Shown here: in pieces, positions 25,963-34,780 of the stretch
Layout of the letters: every line of letters begins with the position of its first letter
Position numbering within the stretch: position 1 is the stretch's first letter
DNA from: Desulfovibrio sp. OH1186_COT-070
GTDB lineage: Bacteria > Desulfobacterota > Desulfovibrionia > Desulfovibrionales > Desulfovibrionaceae
Direction: 5' to 3'
Length of the DNA: 64,000 nt
Assembly: GCF_003860215.1 (NCBI RefSeq)
Contig: NZ_RQYH01000002.1
Location: 1 to 64,000 of the forward strand
The notes under the pieces: model-generated
Told to the model about the DNA's origin: nothing
The model's input: only the letters and a program-made list of their open reading frames with translations
Database searches by the model: none
Translations under genes and position numbers: made by a program

Positions 25963-27942
25963 ATGACGCCTGTGATTATCGCCAGAAACCTGTACAAGTG
26001 CTACACCGGCTTTGCTCCGGTGCTGCGCGGCGTGGATATTGACGTGGCGGCCGGGGAAATGGTGGCTGTCATGGGGCCTTCGGGCTGCGGCAAATCCACC
26101 ATGCTGCATGTTCTGGGCATGCTGCACGCGCCGGACAGCGGCAGCCTGGAAATTCTCGGCAGGGACGTGCTGGCCCTGAACAGGGAGGAAACCGCCTCCT
26201 TTCGGCGCAATGCCATGGGCTTTGTCATGCAGTCCAGCAACCTTTTTGAGCACTCCACCGTATTCGAGAACGTGGAGTTCCCCCTCATTTACGAAAAAAT
26301 CCCGCCGCAGGAGAGATGGGAAAGGGTCATCCGTGCTTTGGAACTGGTGCGTCTGTCGCCGCGGGTGCACTACCGCAGCAACCGCCTTTCGGGAGGTGAG
26401 CAGCAAAGGGTGGCTATTGCGCGGGCCATGGTCAACAATCCCCGCATCCTGCTGGCCGACGAACCCACCGGCGCTCTGGATGCCAAAACCAGCCGACTGG
26501 TCATGGACAATTTCCGCACGCTCTGCCACACGGGCGGCGTGGCGCTGGTTATGGTCACCCACGACCCGCAGATGGCCGAATTCTGCGATACCATCTACAC
26601 TCTTGAAGACGGCATCCTGCACTGCCGACGCAGGAATATTCCCGAAATTCCCTCCGGCGGCGGCACGGAACTCTTGGGGGGGCAAAGCCCCCTTGTGCGC
26701 GGCGCGCTGGTGGCCGCGCGCTTTCCCGAGCCTTGCGGGCAGAGCCTGCTGTGCCAGGCGCGCCGCATGTATGCCCAGGGTCTTTTGTCGCGCATTTATG
26801 CCCTGCGCGATACCACGCTGTTCGGCGATTCCGCCGGATACTCCCTGCCGCTGGCCGTGCGCCGCGTGGGCCTTGTGCGCATGCTCGGCTCTGTCCTGAA
26901 CATGTTCCGGCACATGCGCGGCTTTTCCGCCGATCTCTGGGGCCTGTGGCGCGCGCTCCCGGCGCGGGGGCGCGGGAAAAAGGCCTGGGCGCATCTGCGC
27001 GCCTTTTGCACGGGCTCCCTGCTGGCCCGCTGGGGTCTGGAAGAAAATATGGAGTTTTTCTTCGCAGCCGGAGCGCACGATGAAGCCACCGCCTGCTGGG
27101 TCGCCTCGCGGCTGACCAAAAAACCTTTTGCCTTTGCCGTGCGCGCGCGTGATCTGGCGGAACCCGGTCAGGACTGGGCCGCCAAGGGAAAGGACGCGGC
27201 CTTCATGCTCTGCGACACGCAGGCAACCTGCCGGACGCTGCGCGCGCTGCTCCCCGCCCTGCAGGACAAATGCTTTCTTGTGCGTGACCCGCTGACCCTG
27301 ACCCCGCCCGAAGACGATACGGAAAAAGACCCCGCCTCCACGGCCGGGCCTGTGGCCCTGCTGGCGGCAGGCACGCTGGACAGGCGCAAGGGCTATGATG
27401 TGCTTCTGGAAGCCTGCGCTCTTTTGCGGGACAGGGGGCTGTCCTTCACGCTCAGAATTGTGGGGCAGGGGCCTGCGCGCGCAGGCTTGCGCCGCCTGGC
27501 GCGGCAACGCGGCCTGACAAGTCTGGTGGAATTTCCGGGGCAGATTCCGCACGAAAACATGGCCGAAATGTATGCCGCAGCGGACATTTTTGTGGCTCCC
27601 GGACGGGAGCATCCCCGTGGCCGCACCGACGGCCTGCCCTCCACGCTGACAGAGGCCCAGGCTTTCGGCCTGGCGGTGGTCGCGTCAAACCTGCCCGCCC
27701 AGACCGAAGCCGTGCAGGACGGCGATAACGGCCGCCTTGTGCCGCAGGAAGACGCTCCCGCTCTGGCCGCTGTGCTGGAAGAACTCATGGCGCGGCCCGA
27801 AGAGAGAAGGCGTTTGGGCGAGGCGGCCAGGGCGTCTGTGGGGGAACTGACGGACGAGGAGGGCGCGCGGGCCCGCCTGAGAGATCTTTTCCTGCAAGCC
27901 TGCCGGAAACCTTCCGGCGCAAGCCCGGATACACAGTCATGA
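25963..27942 (+). CDS. Fusion of MacB/LolD-type ABC ATPase and family 4 glycosyltransferase
   Basis: A 659-residue chimera. Residues 1-225 form a complete ABC ATPase of the MacB/LolD class: Walker A GPSGCGKST, LSGGEQQRVAIARA, Walker B ILLADEPTGALD and the switch His in VTHD. From about 240 a GT-B enzyme follows. Its N-lobe holds EFFFAAGAHDEATACWVAS, like the acceptor lobe of GT4 enzymes. Its C-lobe has LLAAGTLDRRKGYDVLLEA, RIVGQGPARAGL and DGLPSTLTEAQAFGL in the EX7E place. There is no internal stop or frameshift across the join. The partner permease lies immediately upstream, and hldE overlaps the stop by 4 bases. Confidence 0.92.
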   Translation: MTPVIIARNLYKCYTGFAPVLRGVDIDVAAGEMVAVMGPSGCGKSTMLHVLGMLHAPDSGSLEILGRDVLALNREETASFRRNAMGFVMQSSNLFEHSTVFENVEFPLIYEKIPPQERWERVIRALELVRLSPRVHYRSNRLSGGEQQRVAIARAMVNNPRILLADEPTGALDAKTSRLVMDNFRTLCHTGGVALVMVTHDPQMAEFCDTIYTLEDGILHCRRRNIPEIPSGGGTELLGGQSPLVRGALVAARFPEPCGQSLLCQARRMYAQGLLSRIYALRDTTLFGDSAGYSLPLAVRRVGLVRMLGSVLNMFRHMRGFSADLWGLWRALPARGRGKKAWAHLRAFCTGSLLARWGLEENMEFFFAAGAHDEATACWVASRLTKKPFAFAVRARDLAEPGQDWAAKGKDAAFMLCDTQATCRTLRALLPALQDKCFLVRDPLTLTPPEDDTEKDPASTAGPVALLAAGTLDRRKGYDVLLEACALLRDRGLSFTLRIVGQGPARAGLRRLARQRGLTSLVEFPGQIPHENMAEMYAAADIFVAPGREHPRGRTDGLPSTLTEAQAFGLAVVASNLPAQTEAVQDGDNGRLVPQEDAPALAAVLEELMARPEERRRLGEAARASVGELTDEEGARARLRDLFLQACRKPSGASPDTQS

Positions 27943-29381
27943 ATTTCGAGGGTGTGCGCATTCTGGTTGTGGGCGATGTGATGCTGGACCGCTATGTTTC
28001 CGGGCAGGTCAGGAGGATTTCTCCCGAAGCTCCGGTTCCGGTGGTCAGCGTGGACAAAACATGGTCTGTGCCCGGCGGCGCGGCCAACGTGGCCCGCAAT
28101 CTGGCCCGGCTGGGCGTGGAAACATCTCTGACGGGCCTGGTCGGAGAGGACGAAACCGCCCGCGATCTGGAGCAGGCCGTGGAGCGGGAAGGCGTGTGCG
28201 GCGTCTTTGTTGCCTCCCCCGACCGCCGCACAACCCGCAAAACGCGCATCCTCTCCCAGGGGCAGCAGTTGCTGCGGCAGGACGAAGAGGAAATACGCCC
28301 TCCCTCGCCGGAAGAAATGGATGCCCTGCGCCAAAAAATTGCCGCGCTTCTGCCCGGTCAGGACGCCGTGATCCTTTCCGATTACGACAAGGGCACACTG
28401 CGCCGCAGCGTGGACGGCACAAGCCTTTGCGGGCATGTGCTGCGGGAGGCCGGGCATCTGGGCATTCCCGTGCTGGCTGATCCCAAGGGAGCCGACTGGG
28501 AACGCTATGCGGGCGCGCAGTGCGTCACGCCCAACAGTGCGGAATTTGCCGCAGCCTGCGGGCGTGATCCCCATGTTTTGCTGGTAAGCGGGGAGCGCGA
28601 AAGCCTGGCCGCCCAATTGCGCGCCCGCCACCGCTTCGGGCGGATATTGCTCACCAGGGGAGCCAGAGGCATGGCGCTTTTCGGGGAGGACACTCCCTGG
28701 TATTGCCGGGCCACGGCGCGTGAGGTGGCCGATGTTTCCGGCGCGGGCGACACGGTGATCGCCGTGCTGGCGGCCTGCGTGGGCAGGGGCCTTGACTGGA
28801 ACGACAGCGCGCGCGTTGCCAATGCCGCCGCAGGCATTGCGGTGGGCAAGGTGGGCACGGCGCCCGTCAGTCTGGAAGAACTGAACCAGGCCCTGCGGCA
28901 GGATACGGACAATCCCAAACTCTTCTCCCTGCCGGAGCTTCTGGACAAGGTGGAGGACTGGCGGCGCAAGAACGAAAGCGTGGTCTTTACCAACGGCTGC
29001 TTTGACCTGCTGCATCCGGGCCATGTGGCGCTGGTGCGTCAAAGCGCGGCCCAGGGCGATCACCTCATCGTGGGGCTGAACAGCGATGCATCCGTCAAGC
29101 GGCTCAAGGGCCCGTCCCGGCCGGTTCAGAACGAATACAGCCGTGCCCTGGTTCTGGCGGCCCTCAACGGCGTGGACGCGGTGATTCTTTTTGACGAGGA
29201 TACGCCCCTGAACCTGATCAGGGCCGTTCTCCCCGACGTGCTGGTCAAGGGCCGCGACTATACCCTTGATACCGTGGTGGGAGCCGACGTGGTGCAGGCC
29301 AACGGCGGCCGGGTGCATCTGGCCGATCTGGTGGACGGGTGCAGCACCACCGGCATTGTCCGCAAAATCGGGCAGGCCTGA
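27939..29381 (+). CDS. hldE: Bifunctional heptose kinase/adenylyltransferase HldE
   Basis: Makes the ADP-heptose precursor of lipopolysaccharide core. The N-terminal PfkB-type kinase (about 1-320) has GGAANVARNLARLG and the anion-hole VSGAGDT. The C-terminal nucleotidyltransferase (from about 348) has TNGCFDLLHPGHV with the HxGH motif, and it ends ANGGRVHLADLVDGCSTTGIVRKI. Both halves are complete in 480 residues, the usual size of the fused enzyme. Its ATGA overlap with the ATPase-glycosyltransferase gene ties that fusion to heptose/LPS biosynthesis. Confidence 0.96.
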   Translation: MNFEGVRILVVGDVMLDRYVSGQVRRISPEAPVPVVSVDKTWSVPGGAANVARNLARLGVETSLTGLVGEDETARDLEQAVEREGVCGVFVASPDRRTTRKTRILSQGQQLLRQDEEEIRPPSPEEMDALRQKIAALLPGQDAVILSDYDKGTLRRSVDGTSLCGHVLREAGHLGIPVLADPKGADWERYAGAQCVTPNSAEFAAACGRDPHVLLVSGERESLAAQLRARHRFGRILLTRGARGMALFGEDTPWYCRATAREVADVSGAGDTVIAVLAACVGRGLDWNDSARVANAAAGIAVGKVGTAPVSLEELNQALRQDTDNPKLFSLPELLDKVEDWRRKNESVVFTNGCFDLLHPGHVALVRQSAAQGDHLIVGLNSDASVKRLKGPSRPVQNEYSRALVLAALNGVDAVILFDEDTPLNLIRAVLPDVLVKGRDYTLDTVVGADVVQANGGRVHLADLVDGCSTTGIVRKIGQA

Positions 29382-29461
29382 CACTCCCTGCGGCCCGGCA
29401 AAAACCGGCGTGCGGCGGTTTTTGCTCCGGGCGGCAGCCAAACCATCCGCGCGGGCGGCAC

Positions 29462-30451
29462 ATGCAACGTATCTTCGCGGCGGACATCGGCGGAACCCAC
29501 GCCCGCTTCGGCAGTTTTTTCCGTGATGCCGCAGGCGTTCTTGCCTGTGAGGCGATTGCCTGGAAAAATTCGGCGGAGCTGCGTACAGAACACGATGTTC
29601 TGCACGCCATGCGCAGCGCCCTGAACCGTGAGCCGAAACAGGGAGACACGCTTGCCATTGCCCTTGCCGGGCCGGTTTCCGGACTGCGCGGGCGCCTGAC
29701 CAACGGCCGCTTGCGCCTGGATCTCGCAGAAATCCGGAAAAAATCCGGCTTGCGGCACTGCGTGCTGCTCAATGACTTTCAGGCCGAAGCCCATGCCGTG
29801 CTGACGGAAGCGGGCGAAAAAGCCCGCTGTATCACGGCCGGCGCGCACGCGCCCAAAACAGCCGCACGCGCCGTGCTGGGCGCGGGAACCGGCCTGGGCG
29901 CGGCCATGCTGGCGCCCCACCACTGCCCGGACTGCGGCATGCGCTGGCTGACCATCCCCTCGGAGGCCGGGCACACGCCCTTCGCCTTTGTGGGACAGGA
30001 GGAAAACGCTTTCCACGACTTCTTGCGCCGAGCCCTGCATGTGCCCTGGGCCTCGGCGGAGCATGTGCTCTGCGGGCGCGGCCTTGCGCTGCTGCACAGC
30101 CATCTTTCCGGGCACACGCTCACTCCGGCCGAGGTGGGCGCAACGGCCCTTTCGGACGACACGCCCACCCTGCGCTGGTACGCACGCTTTCTGGCCAGAT
30201 TCTGTCGGCAGTGGATATGCAGCACGCTGTGCCTCGGAGGATTGTGGATCACGGGCGGCATTGCTGCCCGCAATCCCCTGTGTGTTGAAAGCCCGTATTT
30301 TCGGGAAGAGCTTGTCCTTTCTCCCCCGCTGGGTGCGCTGCTGCGCGCCGTGCCCGTCAGGCTTGTGGTCGACAGAAACAGCGGACTGTGGGGAGCCGCG
30401 CGGGCCGGACTTACCAGCCCGTGCGGGCATACGGCAAACGGGAGGAAATGA
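29462..30451 (+). CDS. glk: Glucokinase (ROK-unrelated Glk family)
   Basis: A 329-residue ASKHA sugar kinase of the E. coli Glk type. ADIGGTHARFG is phosphate motif 1, LNDFQAEAHAV carries the catalytic Asp region, GAGTGLGAAML is phosphate 2, and LWITGGIAARN the adenosine motif. A CxxC (HHCPDCGM) sits between strands. It would supply glucose 6-phosphate. The start at 29462 follows GGGCGG. It overlaps the next gene by 4 bases (ATGA). Confidence 0.85.
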   Translation: MQRIFAADIGGTHARFGSFFRDAAGVLACEAIAWKNSAELRTEHDVLHAMRSALNREPKQGDTLAIALAGPVSGLRGRLTNGRLRLDLAEIRKKSGLRHCVLLNDFQAEAHAVLTEAGEKARCITAGAHAPKTAARAVLGAGTGLGAAMLAPHHCPDCGMRWLTIPSEAGHTPFAFVGQEENAFHDFLRRALHVPWASAEHVLCGRGLALLHSHLSGHTLTPAEVGATALSDDTPTLRWYARFLARFCRQWICSTLCLGGLWITGGIAARNPLCVESPYFREELVLSPPLGALLRAVPVRLVVDRNSGLWGAARAGLTSPCGHTANGRK

Positions 30452-31782
30452 TGCGCCGGTACAAGGAAATTCTGCGGCAGATTTTTTCCGCCGCGCTGGA
30501 GGCCGTGGCTCCGGACAAAGCCCTGCTGCGCCATATGCGCATGGAAGGCGCGGAGCTTGTGACCCCGCATGGCCGCTGGAATCTGGAGGGGCGTCAGGTG
30601 GCGGTTCTGGGCGCGGGCAAGGGCGTTGCGCCCATGGCTGCCGCGCTGGAGCAGTTGCTCGGCCCGTATCTGGCAACAGGCATGGTGGTGACAAAATACG
30701 GGCATGGCCTGAATTTGCAGCGCATTCGCCAGAAAGAAGCCGGACATCCCGTGCCGGATCAGGCGGGCGTGGCGGCTGCCGAAGACATGCTGCGCCTTGC
30801 CCGGTCGCTGGGAGAAAACCATCTGGCCATCTGCCTGTTCACCGGCGGAGCCAGCGCCCTGACGCCCGCACCGGCACCCGGCCTGACTCTGGAAGACCTT
30901 CAAGCCACCACGGAACAACTGTTGCGCTGCGGGGCAACCATCAACGATATCAATGCCCTGCGCAAGCATCTTTCCGTCTTCGGCGGCGGGCAGCTGGCCC
31001 GCGCTGTTGCGCCCGCGCCCCTGCTGTCCGTCATTGTGTCCGATGTGGTGGGAGATCCCCTAGACGTCATCGCCTCCGGGCCTTCTGTTCCCGATCCCAC
31101 AACATTTGCCGACTGCGCGGCCATTGTGGAGCGTCTGGGCCTTGCCAAAAATCTGCCGCCAGCCGTACTCCGGCATCTGGAAAAAGGGCTTGCCGGGCTT
31201 CTGGCAGAAACCCCCAAGGCAGACGACCCCGTATTTTGCAGCGTGCAGAACATTCTTGCGGCCAACAACCGTCAGGCTCTGGAAGCCGCGGCAACAGCGG
31301 CAAGAGCTCTTGGCTTTGAAGCGGAAATCCTGGGCGACAGCCTTGTGGGTGAGGCAAAAACGCGCGCGGTGGAGCTGGCAGATATGGCTCTGGCGCGGGC
31401 CGCGCAGCGGACAAACGATGCGCCTCCCCTCTGCCTTCTGGCCGGAGGCGAAACCACGGTGACCATCACCGGCACGGGCAGGGGCGGCCGCAATCAGGAG
31501 ATGGCTCTGGCCGCGGCCCTTGCCCTGGAAAAAACAGACCGGGTCTGCGCGCTCTTTGCCGGAACAGACGGGACAGACGGCCCCACAGACGCGGCGGGCG
31601 GCTATGCCTTCGCATCGTCCGTGGAAGGCATGGGCGGGCGGGAGGCGGCATGCGCCTTCTTGCGCGACAACAACAGCCATGCGGCCCTAAGCTTCAGCGA
31701 TGACCTGTTTTTCACCGGCCCCACACGCACCAATGTCATGGACCTGGCTGTGCTGCTGGTTGCTCCCGCACTCCCCGCCTGA
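30448..31782 (+). CDS. Glycerate 2-kinase, GckA/TtuD (MOFRL) type
   Basis: A 444-residue class II glycerate kinase, which phosphorylates glycerate with ATP; the family was long annotated as hydroxypyruvate reductase. Diagnostic parts are FTGGASALTPAPAPG, INDINALRKHLSVFGGGQLA, SDVVGDPLDVIASGP and the C-terminal MOFRL domain with GGRNQEMALAAAL and FAGTDGTDGPTDAAGGYA. GGGAGGAA precedes the start. It is the last gene of the cluster, followed by the perR promoter. Confidence 0.92.
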   Translation: MMRRYKEILRQIFSAALEAVAPDKALLRHMRMEGAELVTPHGRWNLEGRQVAVLGAGKGVAPMAAALEQLLGPYLATGMVVTKYGHGLNLQRIRQKEAGHPVPDQAGVAAAEDMLRLARSLGENHLAICLFTGGASALTPAPAPGLTLEDLQATTEQLLRCGATINDINALRKHLSVFGGGQLARAVAPAPLLSVIVSDVVGDPLDVIASGPSVPDPTTFADCAAIVERLGLAKNLPPAVLRHLEKGLAGLLAETPKADDPVFCSVQNILAANNRQALEAAATAARALGFEAEILGDSLVGEAKTRAVELADMALARAAQRTNDAPPLCLLAGGETTVTITGTGRGGRNQEMALAAALALEKTDRVCALFAGTDGTDGPTDAAGGYAFASSVEGMGGREAACAFLRDNNSHAALSFSDDLFFTGPTRTNVMDLAVLLVAPALPA

Positions 31783-31835
31783 CACCAAAACATCTTCCAG
31801 CGGCATCAGGCGGCATTTGGCCGGGCAGTTTGGGC

Positions 31836-31864
31836 TTGACAGCCTTTTGCGCTAACAGTAATTT
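31836..31864 (+). promoter_or_regulatory. Promoter of the perR-bfr-rubredoxin operon
   Basis: TTGACA (31836-31841) is separated by 17 bases from TAATTT (31859-31864), 20 bases before the perR ATG. The -35 is perfect and the -10 partly matches. The region around the -10 is AT-rich enough for autoregulation by PerR, but I see no clear PerR box. Confidence 0.65.
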
Positions 31865-31884
31865 TTATCAAAAAGGAGAGTGCA

Positions 31885-32295
31885 ATGGCCCAGGCCCATA
31901 CACGGATGACACGCCAGCGGGCCGTCATTCTGGAAGAACTGCGCAAAAGCAGGATGCACCCTACAGCGGACGAACTCTACAGTCGGGTGCGCGAGCGCCT
32001 GCCGCGCATCAGCCTCGGCACGGTTTACCGCAATCTGGACTTTCTCGCAGACAGCGGCGAAATCCGCCGCCTGGAAGCAGCGGGAAGCATCCGGCGTTTT
32101 GACGGCGACATGACACAGCACCAGCATGTGCGCTGCGTGTACTGCGGACGCATCGGAGACGTGATGCAGGTTCGGGAGGCCCCCACAGTGGACGGCATGC
32201 GCGTGGAAGGCTTTGCGGAAGTTCTCAGTTCACGTGTGGAGTTTGACGGCATCTGCAAAATGTGCGCGGCCGCCCTGCCTGCCGGGGCGGAGTAG
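31885..32295 (+). CDS. perR: Fur-family peroxide regulator PerR
   Basis: A 136-residue Fur-family repressor. The winged helix (MTRQRAVILEELRKS...SLGTVYRNLDFLADSGEI) precedes a dimer domain with the His-rich metal site HQHVRC and the structural zinc Cys pairs CVYCG and CKMC. The short length and the two downstream genes favour PerR over Fur; in Desulfovibrio a perR gene heads rubrerythrin/rubredoxin operons in the same way. It would sense peroxide through metal-catalysed His oxidation. AAAAAGGAG precedes the ATG. Confidence 0.88.
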   Translation: MAQAHTRMTRQRAVILEELRKSRMHPTADELYSRVRERLPRISLGTVYRNLDFLADSGEIRRLEAAGSIRRFDGDMTQHQHVRCVYCGRIGDVMQVREAPTVDGMRVEGFAEVLSSRVEFDGICKMCAAALPAGAE

Positions 32296-32375
32296 CCTTT
32301 TCGGGCATATTGTCCTATCCTGTGCAGGGAAACAAAAAACGTTGCGCGCCGCGCACAAGCCAAGGAGAGTCGGAC

Positions 32376-32912
32376 ATGACGGGAAACAGGGAAGATCGGA
32401 AGAAAAAAGTCATTGATGTGCTGAACAAGGCACGGGCCATGGAACTTTTTGCCATTCATCAGTACATGAACCAGCACTACAGCCTGGACGACATGGACTA
32501 CGGAGAACTGGCCGCCAACATGAAGCTCATTGCCATTGACGAAATGCGCCATGCCGAAGCCTTTGCCGAACGCATCAAAATGCTGGGCGGCGAACCCACA
32601 ACCCAGAAAGACGGCAAGGTTGTCACCGGGCAGGACGTGCCCACCATCTACGCGGCCGACGCCAGCCGGGAAGACGAAACCATCGAAGCCTATGCGCAGT
32701 TTCTTGCCGTCTGCAAGGACGCGGGCGACATTGTGTCTGCCCGTATTTTCGAGCGCATCATCGAAGAGGAGCAGGCCCACCTTTCCTATTACGACAATAT
32801 CTCCGGCCATATCCAGAAGCTGGGCGATACCTATCTGGCCAAGATCGCGGGCACTCCCTCCTCCACCGGCCCGGCCAACAAGGGCTTTGTGACCGCGACT
32901 CCGGCGGAATAA
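32376..32912 (+). CDS. bfr: Bacterioferritin
   Basis: A 178-residue heme-containing ferritin subunit that stores iron in a 24-mer. Ferroxidase ligands are all present: Glu23, Glu56, His59, Glu99, Glu132 and His135. Met57 is the heme ligand. The sequence around AMELFAIHQYMNQHYSLDDMDYG matches what is known for D. desulfuricans bacterioferritin, whose heme is Fe-coproporphyrin III; whether that cofactor is used here is inference. AAGGAGAG precedes the start. It follows perR by 80 bases and precedes rubredoxin, its likely redox partner. Confidence 0.95.
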   Translation: MTGNREDRKKKVIDVLNKARAMELFAIHQYMNQHYSLDDMDYGELAANMKLIAIDEMRHAEAFAERIKMLGGEPTTQKDGKVVTGQDVPTIYAADASREDETIEAYAQFLAVCKDAGDIVSARIFERIIEEEQAHLSYYDNISGHIQKLGDTYLAKIAGTPSSTGPANKGFVTATPAE

Positions 32913-32978
32913 CCCGCCCCCGCGCGGCTCCGGTTTTTCCGGCGTCTGCGGCAACCTTTTCAGCAGGGGAGGAACAGC

Positions 32979-33161
32979 ATGGCTGATCCCAAGGACATCT
33001 GGCGCTGCCAGATGGTCAACTGCGGTTATATGTACGACCCCGACCGGGGCGACAAGCGGCGCAAAATTCCCGCAGGCACAAAGTTTGAAGATCTGCCCGA
33101 AGACTGGACCTGTCCTGTCTGCGGGGCAAGCAAAAAAGCCTTTCAACCGCTGGAGGCTTGA
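32979..33161 (+). CDS. Type II rubredoxin with C-X4-C site
   Basis: A 60-residue rubredoxin. The iron is held by Cys10, Cys15, Cys45 and Cys48 (CQMVNC and CPVC). The first pair is spaced by four residues instead of the usual two, as in D. desulfuricans rubredoxin 2. [10 protein letters not shown] and [14 protein letters not shown] are standard. It follows bfr closely, which suggests it delivers electrons for iron release. GGGGAGGAACAGC precedes the start. Confidence 0.96.
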   Translation: MADPKDIWRCQMVNCGYMYDPDRGDKRRKIPAGTKFEDLPEDWTCPVCGASKKAFQPLEA

Positions 33162-33181
33162 GCCCGGACCCTGCGCAAACC

Positions 33182-34780
33182 TCAATCGTGCCGGATTTTC
33201 CGGCCTTGTGCCCAGAGGGCGGCAAGCTCGCAGGCCATGTCCTGCCGGGCTTGCGCCCTTTTCTGTTCCAGCGCGGCGAGCAGGCGGTCTGCCGCGCCCT
33301 GCAGGGCGTCGGGGGAGCCGCTGTTGTCCACCACAAGGTCACAGGCCCGGAGTTTGCGGTCTTCCGGCCACTGCCAGGATTCCAGGGCCGCGATTTTTTC
33401 TTCATCCCATCCCCTGTTTTCTCCCAAACGCCGGGCGCGCATGTCCTGTGAGCAGCGCACGCCCACGGCCAGAGGCTTGGGCGCAAAGGCAGCATCCCAG
33501 CCGCTTTCAAAATACAGCGGAATTTCCGCTACAGCCAGGGGAAAGCCTTTTTCCTCCTCGCGCCGCCAGAAATCCTCGACCACTTCCCGCGTCATGGCAT
33601 GGACGGCTCTTTCCAGATCACGGCGCAGATCCGGGTTTTGGCGCATGGCGTCCAGCAGGGCGGGCCTGCACACGTCTCCCCGTGGAGAAAGCAGATCGCG
33701 CCTGCCCACACCGGCCAGCCACCGGCTGCCCTCGCCGCCGGGGGCATAGAGATCGCGCACCACAGCGTCGGCGCTGACCACGGGCACCTCCCGCCGGGCA
33801 AGACAGCGCGTGAGCGCGGACTTTCCGCTGCCGGGATTGCCCGTGATCACCACACGCTGCATGCGCCGGGCAGCCGCAAGAGCGGCCTCGGGCATATCCG
33901 CGGGCGGCGGGCAGGAAAAACAGAGATTTTCGCCCGTGCGCGGGTGCGCAAAGGCCAGACGCCAGGCGTGGAGCATCTGGCGCGGGGCCATGTCGCGCAC
34001 GCTCTTGGGCGCATAGAGGCTGTCGCCCAGCAGGGGATGCCCCACATGGGCCAGATGAACGCGTATCTGGTGGGTGCGCCCTGTGAGAATGCGCACGGCC
34101 AGCAAAGAAAACCTTTCGTCAGGGGCAGTCCAGAGGGTGCGCCAGCGGGTGTCCGCCTGACGCCCACCGCGCGATTCGGGCACCACAGCCATTTTGACCC
34201 TGGCCGCGGGATGGCGGCCAAGAGGCTCCTGACAGCGCCCTTCCGCCAAGGGCTTGCCCGCCACCAGCGCCAGATATTCCTTGCCTACCGCCCTGCGGGC
34301 AAAGGCCGCGCTGAGCGCCAGCCGGTCCTGCCCGGTCAGGGCCACCACCAGCAGGCCGCTGGTGTCCTTGTCCAGACGGTGCACAATGCCCGGACGCAGA
34401 CCCTCCTGCTGCCCCAGTTGCGGAAAATATCCCAGCAGGCGCTGCACAAGGGTTTTTTCCGGGCAGGAGGGGCAGGGATGCACGGTCAGGCCCGCAGGCT
34501 TGTTGCAGACCGCCAGATGCCCGTCCTGCCAGAGAATGTCCAGATGTCCCTGCTCGGCCCGGAGCGTGCTTTCCGCTGTCGGCAAGTCCATCCGGATGAC
34601 CTGCCCGATTCTGGTTTTGGCATTGCAGCGGACTTCCGTCACGCCGTCCACGGCACAGGCTCCGGCCTGCACGGCCTTTTGCAGCACGGCTCTGGAAAGA
34701 TGGGGCGCGGCCGCGCACAAAACGCGGTCCAGCCTCTGCCCGGCCTGCCGGGGCGAAACCGTGAGGCACAGATTCTTCAT
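33182..34780 (-). CDS. Fusion of RluA-type pseudouridine synthase and dephospho-CoA kinase
   Basis: A 532-residue two-enzyme protein. Residues 1-310 form an S4 domain and an RluA-family pseudouridine synthase: HRLDKDTSG at 134-142 with catalytic Asp137, then GRTHQIRVHLAHVGHPLLGD. From about 325 a CoaE kinase follows (VITGNPGSGKSALT as Walker A, SADAVVRDLY, PLYFESGWD, VDNSGS near the end). It would modify rRNA or tRNA and catalyse the last step of CoA synthesis. The start at 34780 overlaps the upstream gene's stop (ATGA). Longer upstream frames in this phase have no domain and lie inside the next gene. Confidence 0.9.
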   Translation of the reverse strand: MKNLCLTVSPRQAGQRLDRVLCAAAPHLSRAVLQKAVQAGACAVDGVTEVRCNAKTRIGQVIRMDLPTAESTLRAEQGHLDILWQDGHLAVCNKPAGLTVHPCPSCPEKTLVQRLLGYFPQLGQQEGLRPGIVHRLDKDTSGLLVVALTGQDRLALSAAFARRAVGKEYLALVAGKPLAEGRCQEPLGRHPAARVKMAVVPESRGGRQADTRWRTLWTAPDERFSLLAVRILTGRTHQIRVHLAHVGHPLLGDSLYAPKSVRDMAPRQMLHAWRLAFAHPRTGENLCFSCPPPADMPEAALAAARRMQRVVITGNPGSGKSALTRCLARREVPVVSADAVVRDLYAPGGEGSRWLAGVGRRDLLSPRGDVCRPALLDAMRQNPDLRRDLERAVHAMTREVVEDFWRREEEKGFPLAVAEIPLYFESGWDAAFAPKPLAVGVRCSQDMRARRLGENRGWDEEKIAALESWQWPEDRKLRACDLVVDNSGSPDALQGAADRLLAALEQKRAQARQDMACELAALWAQGRKIRHD

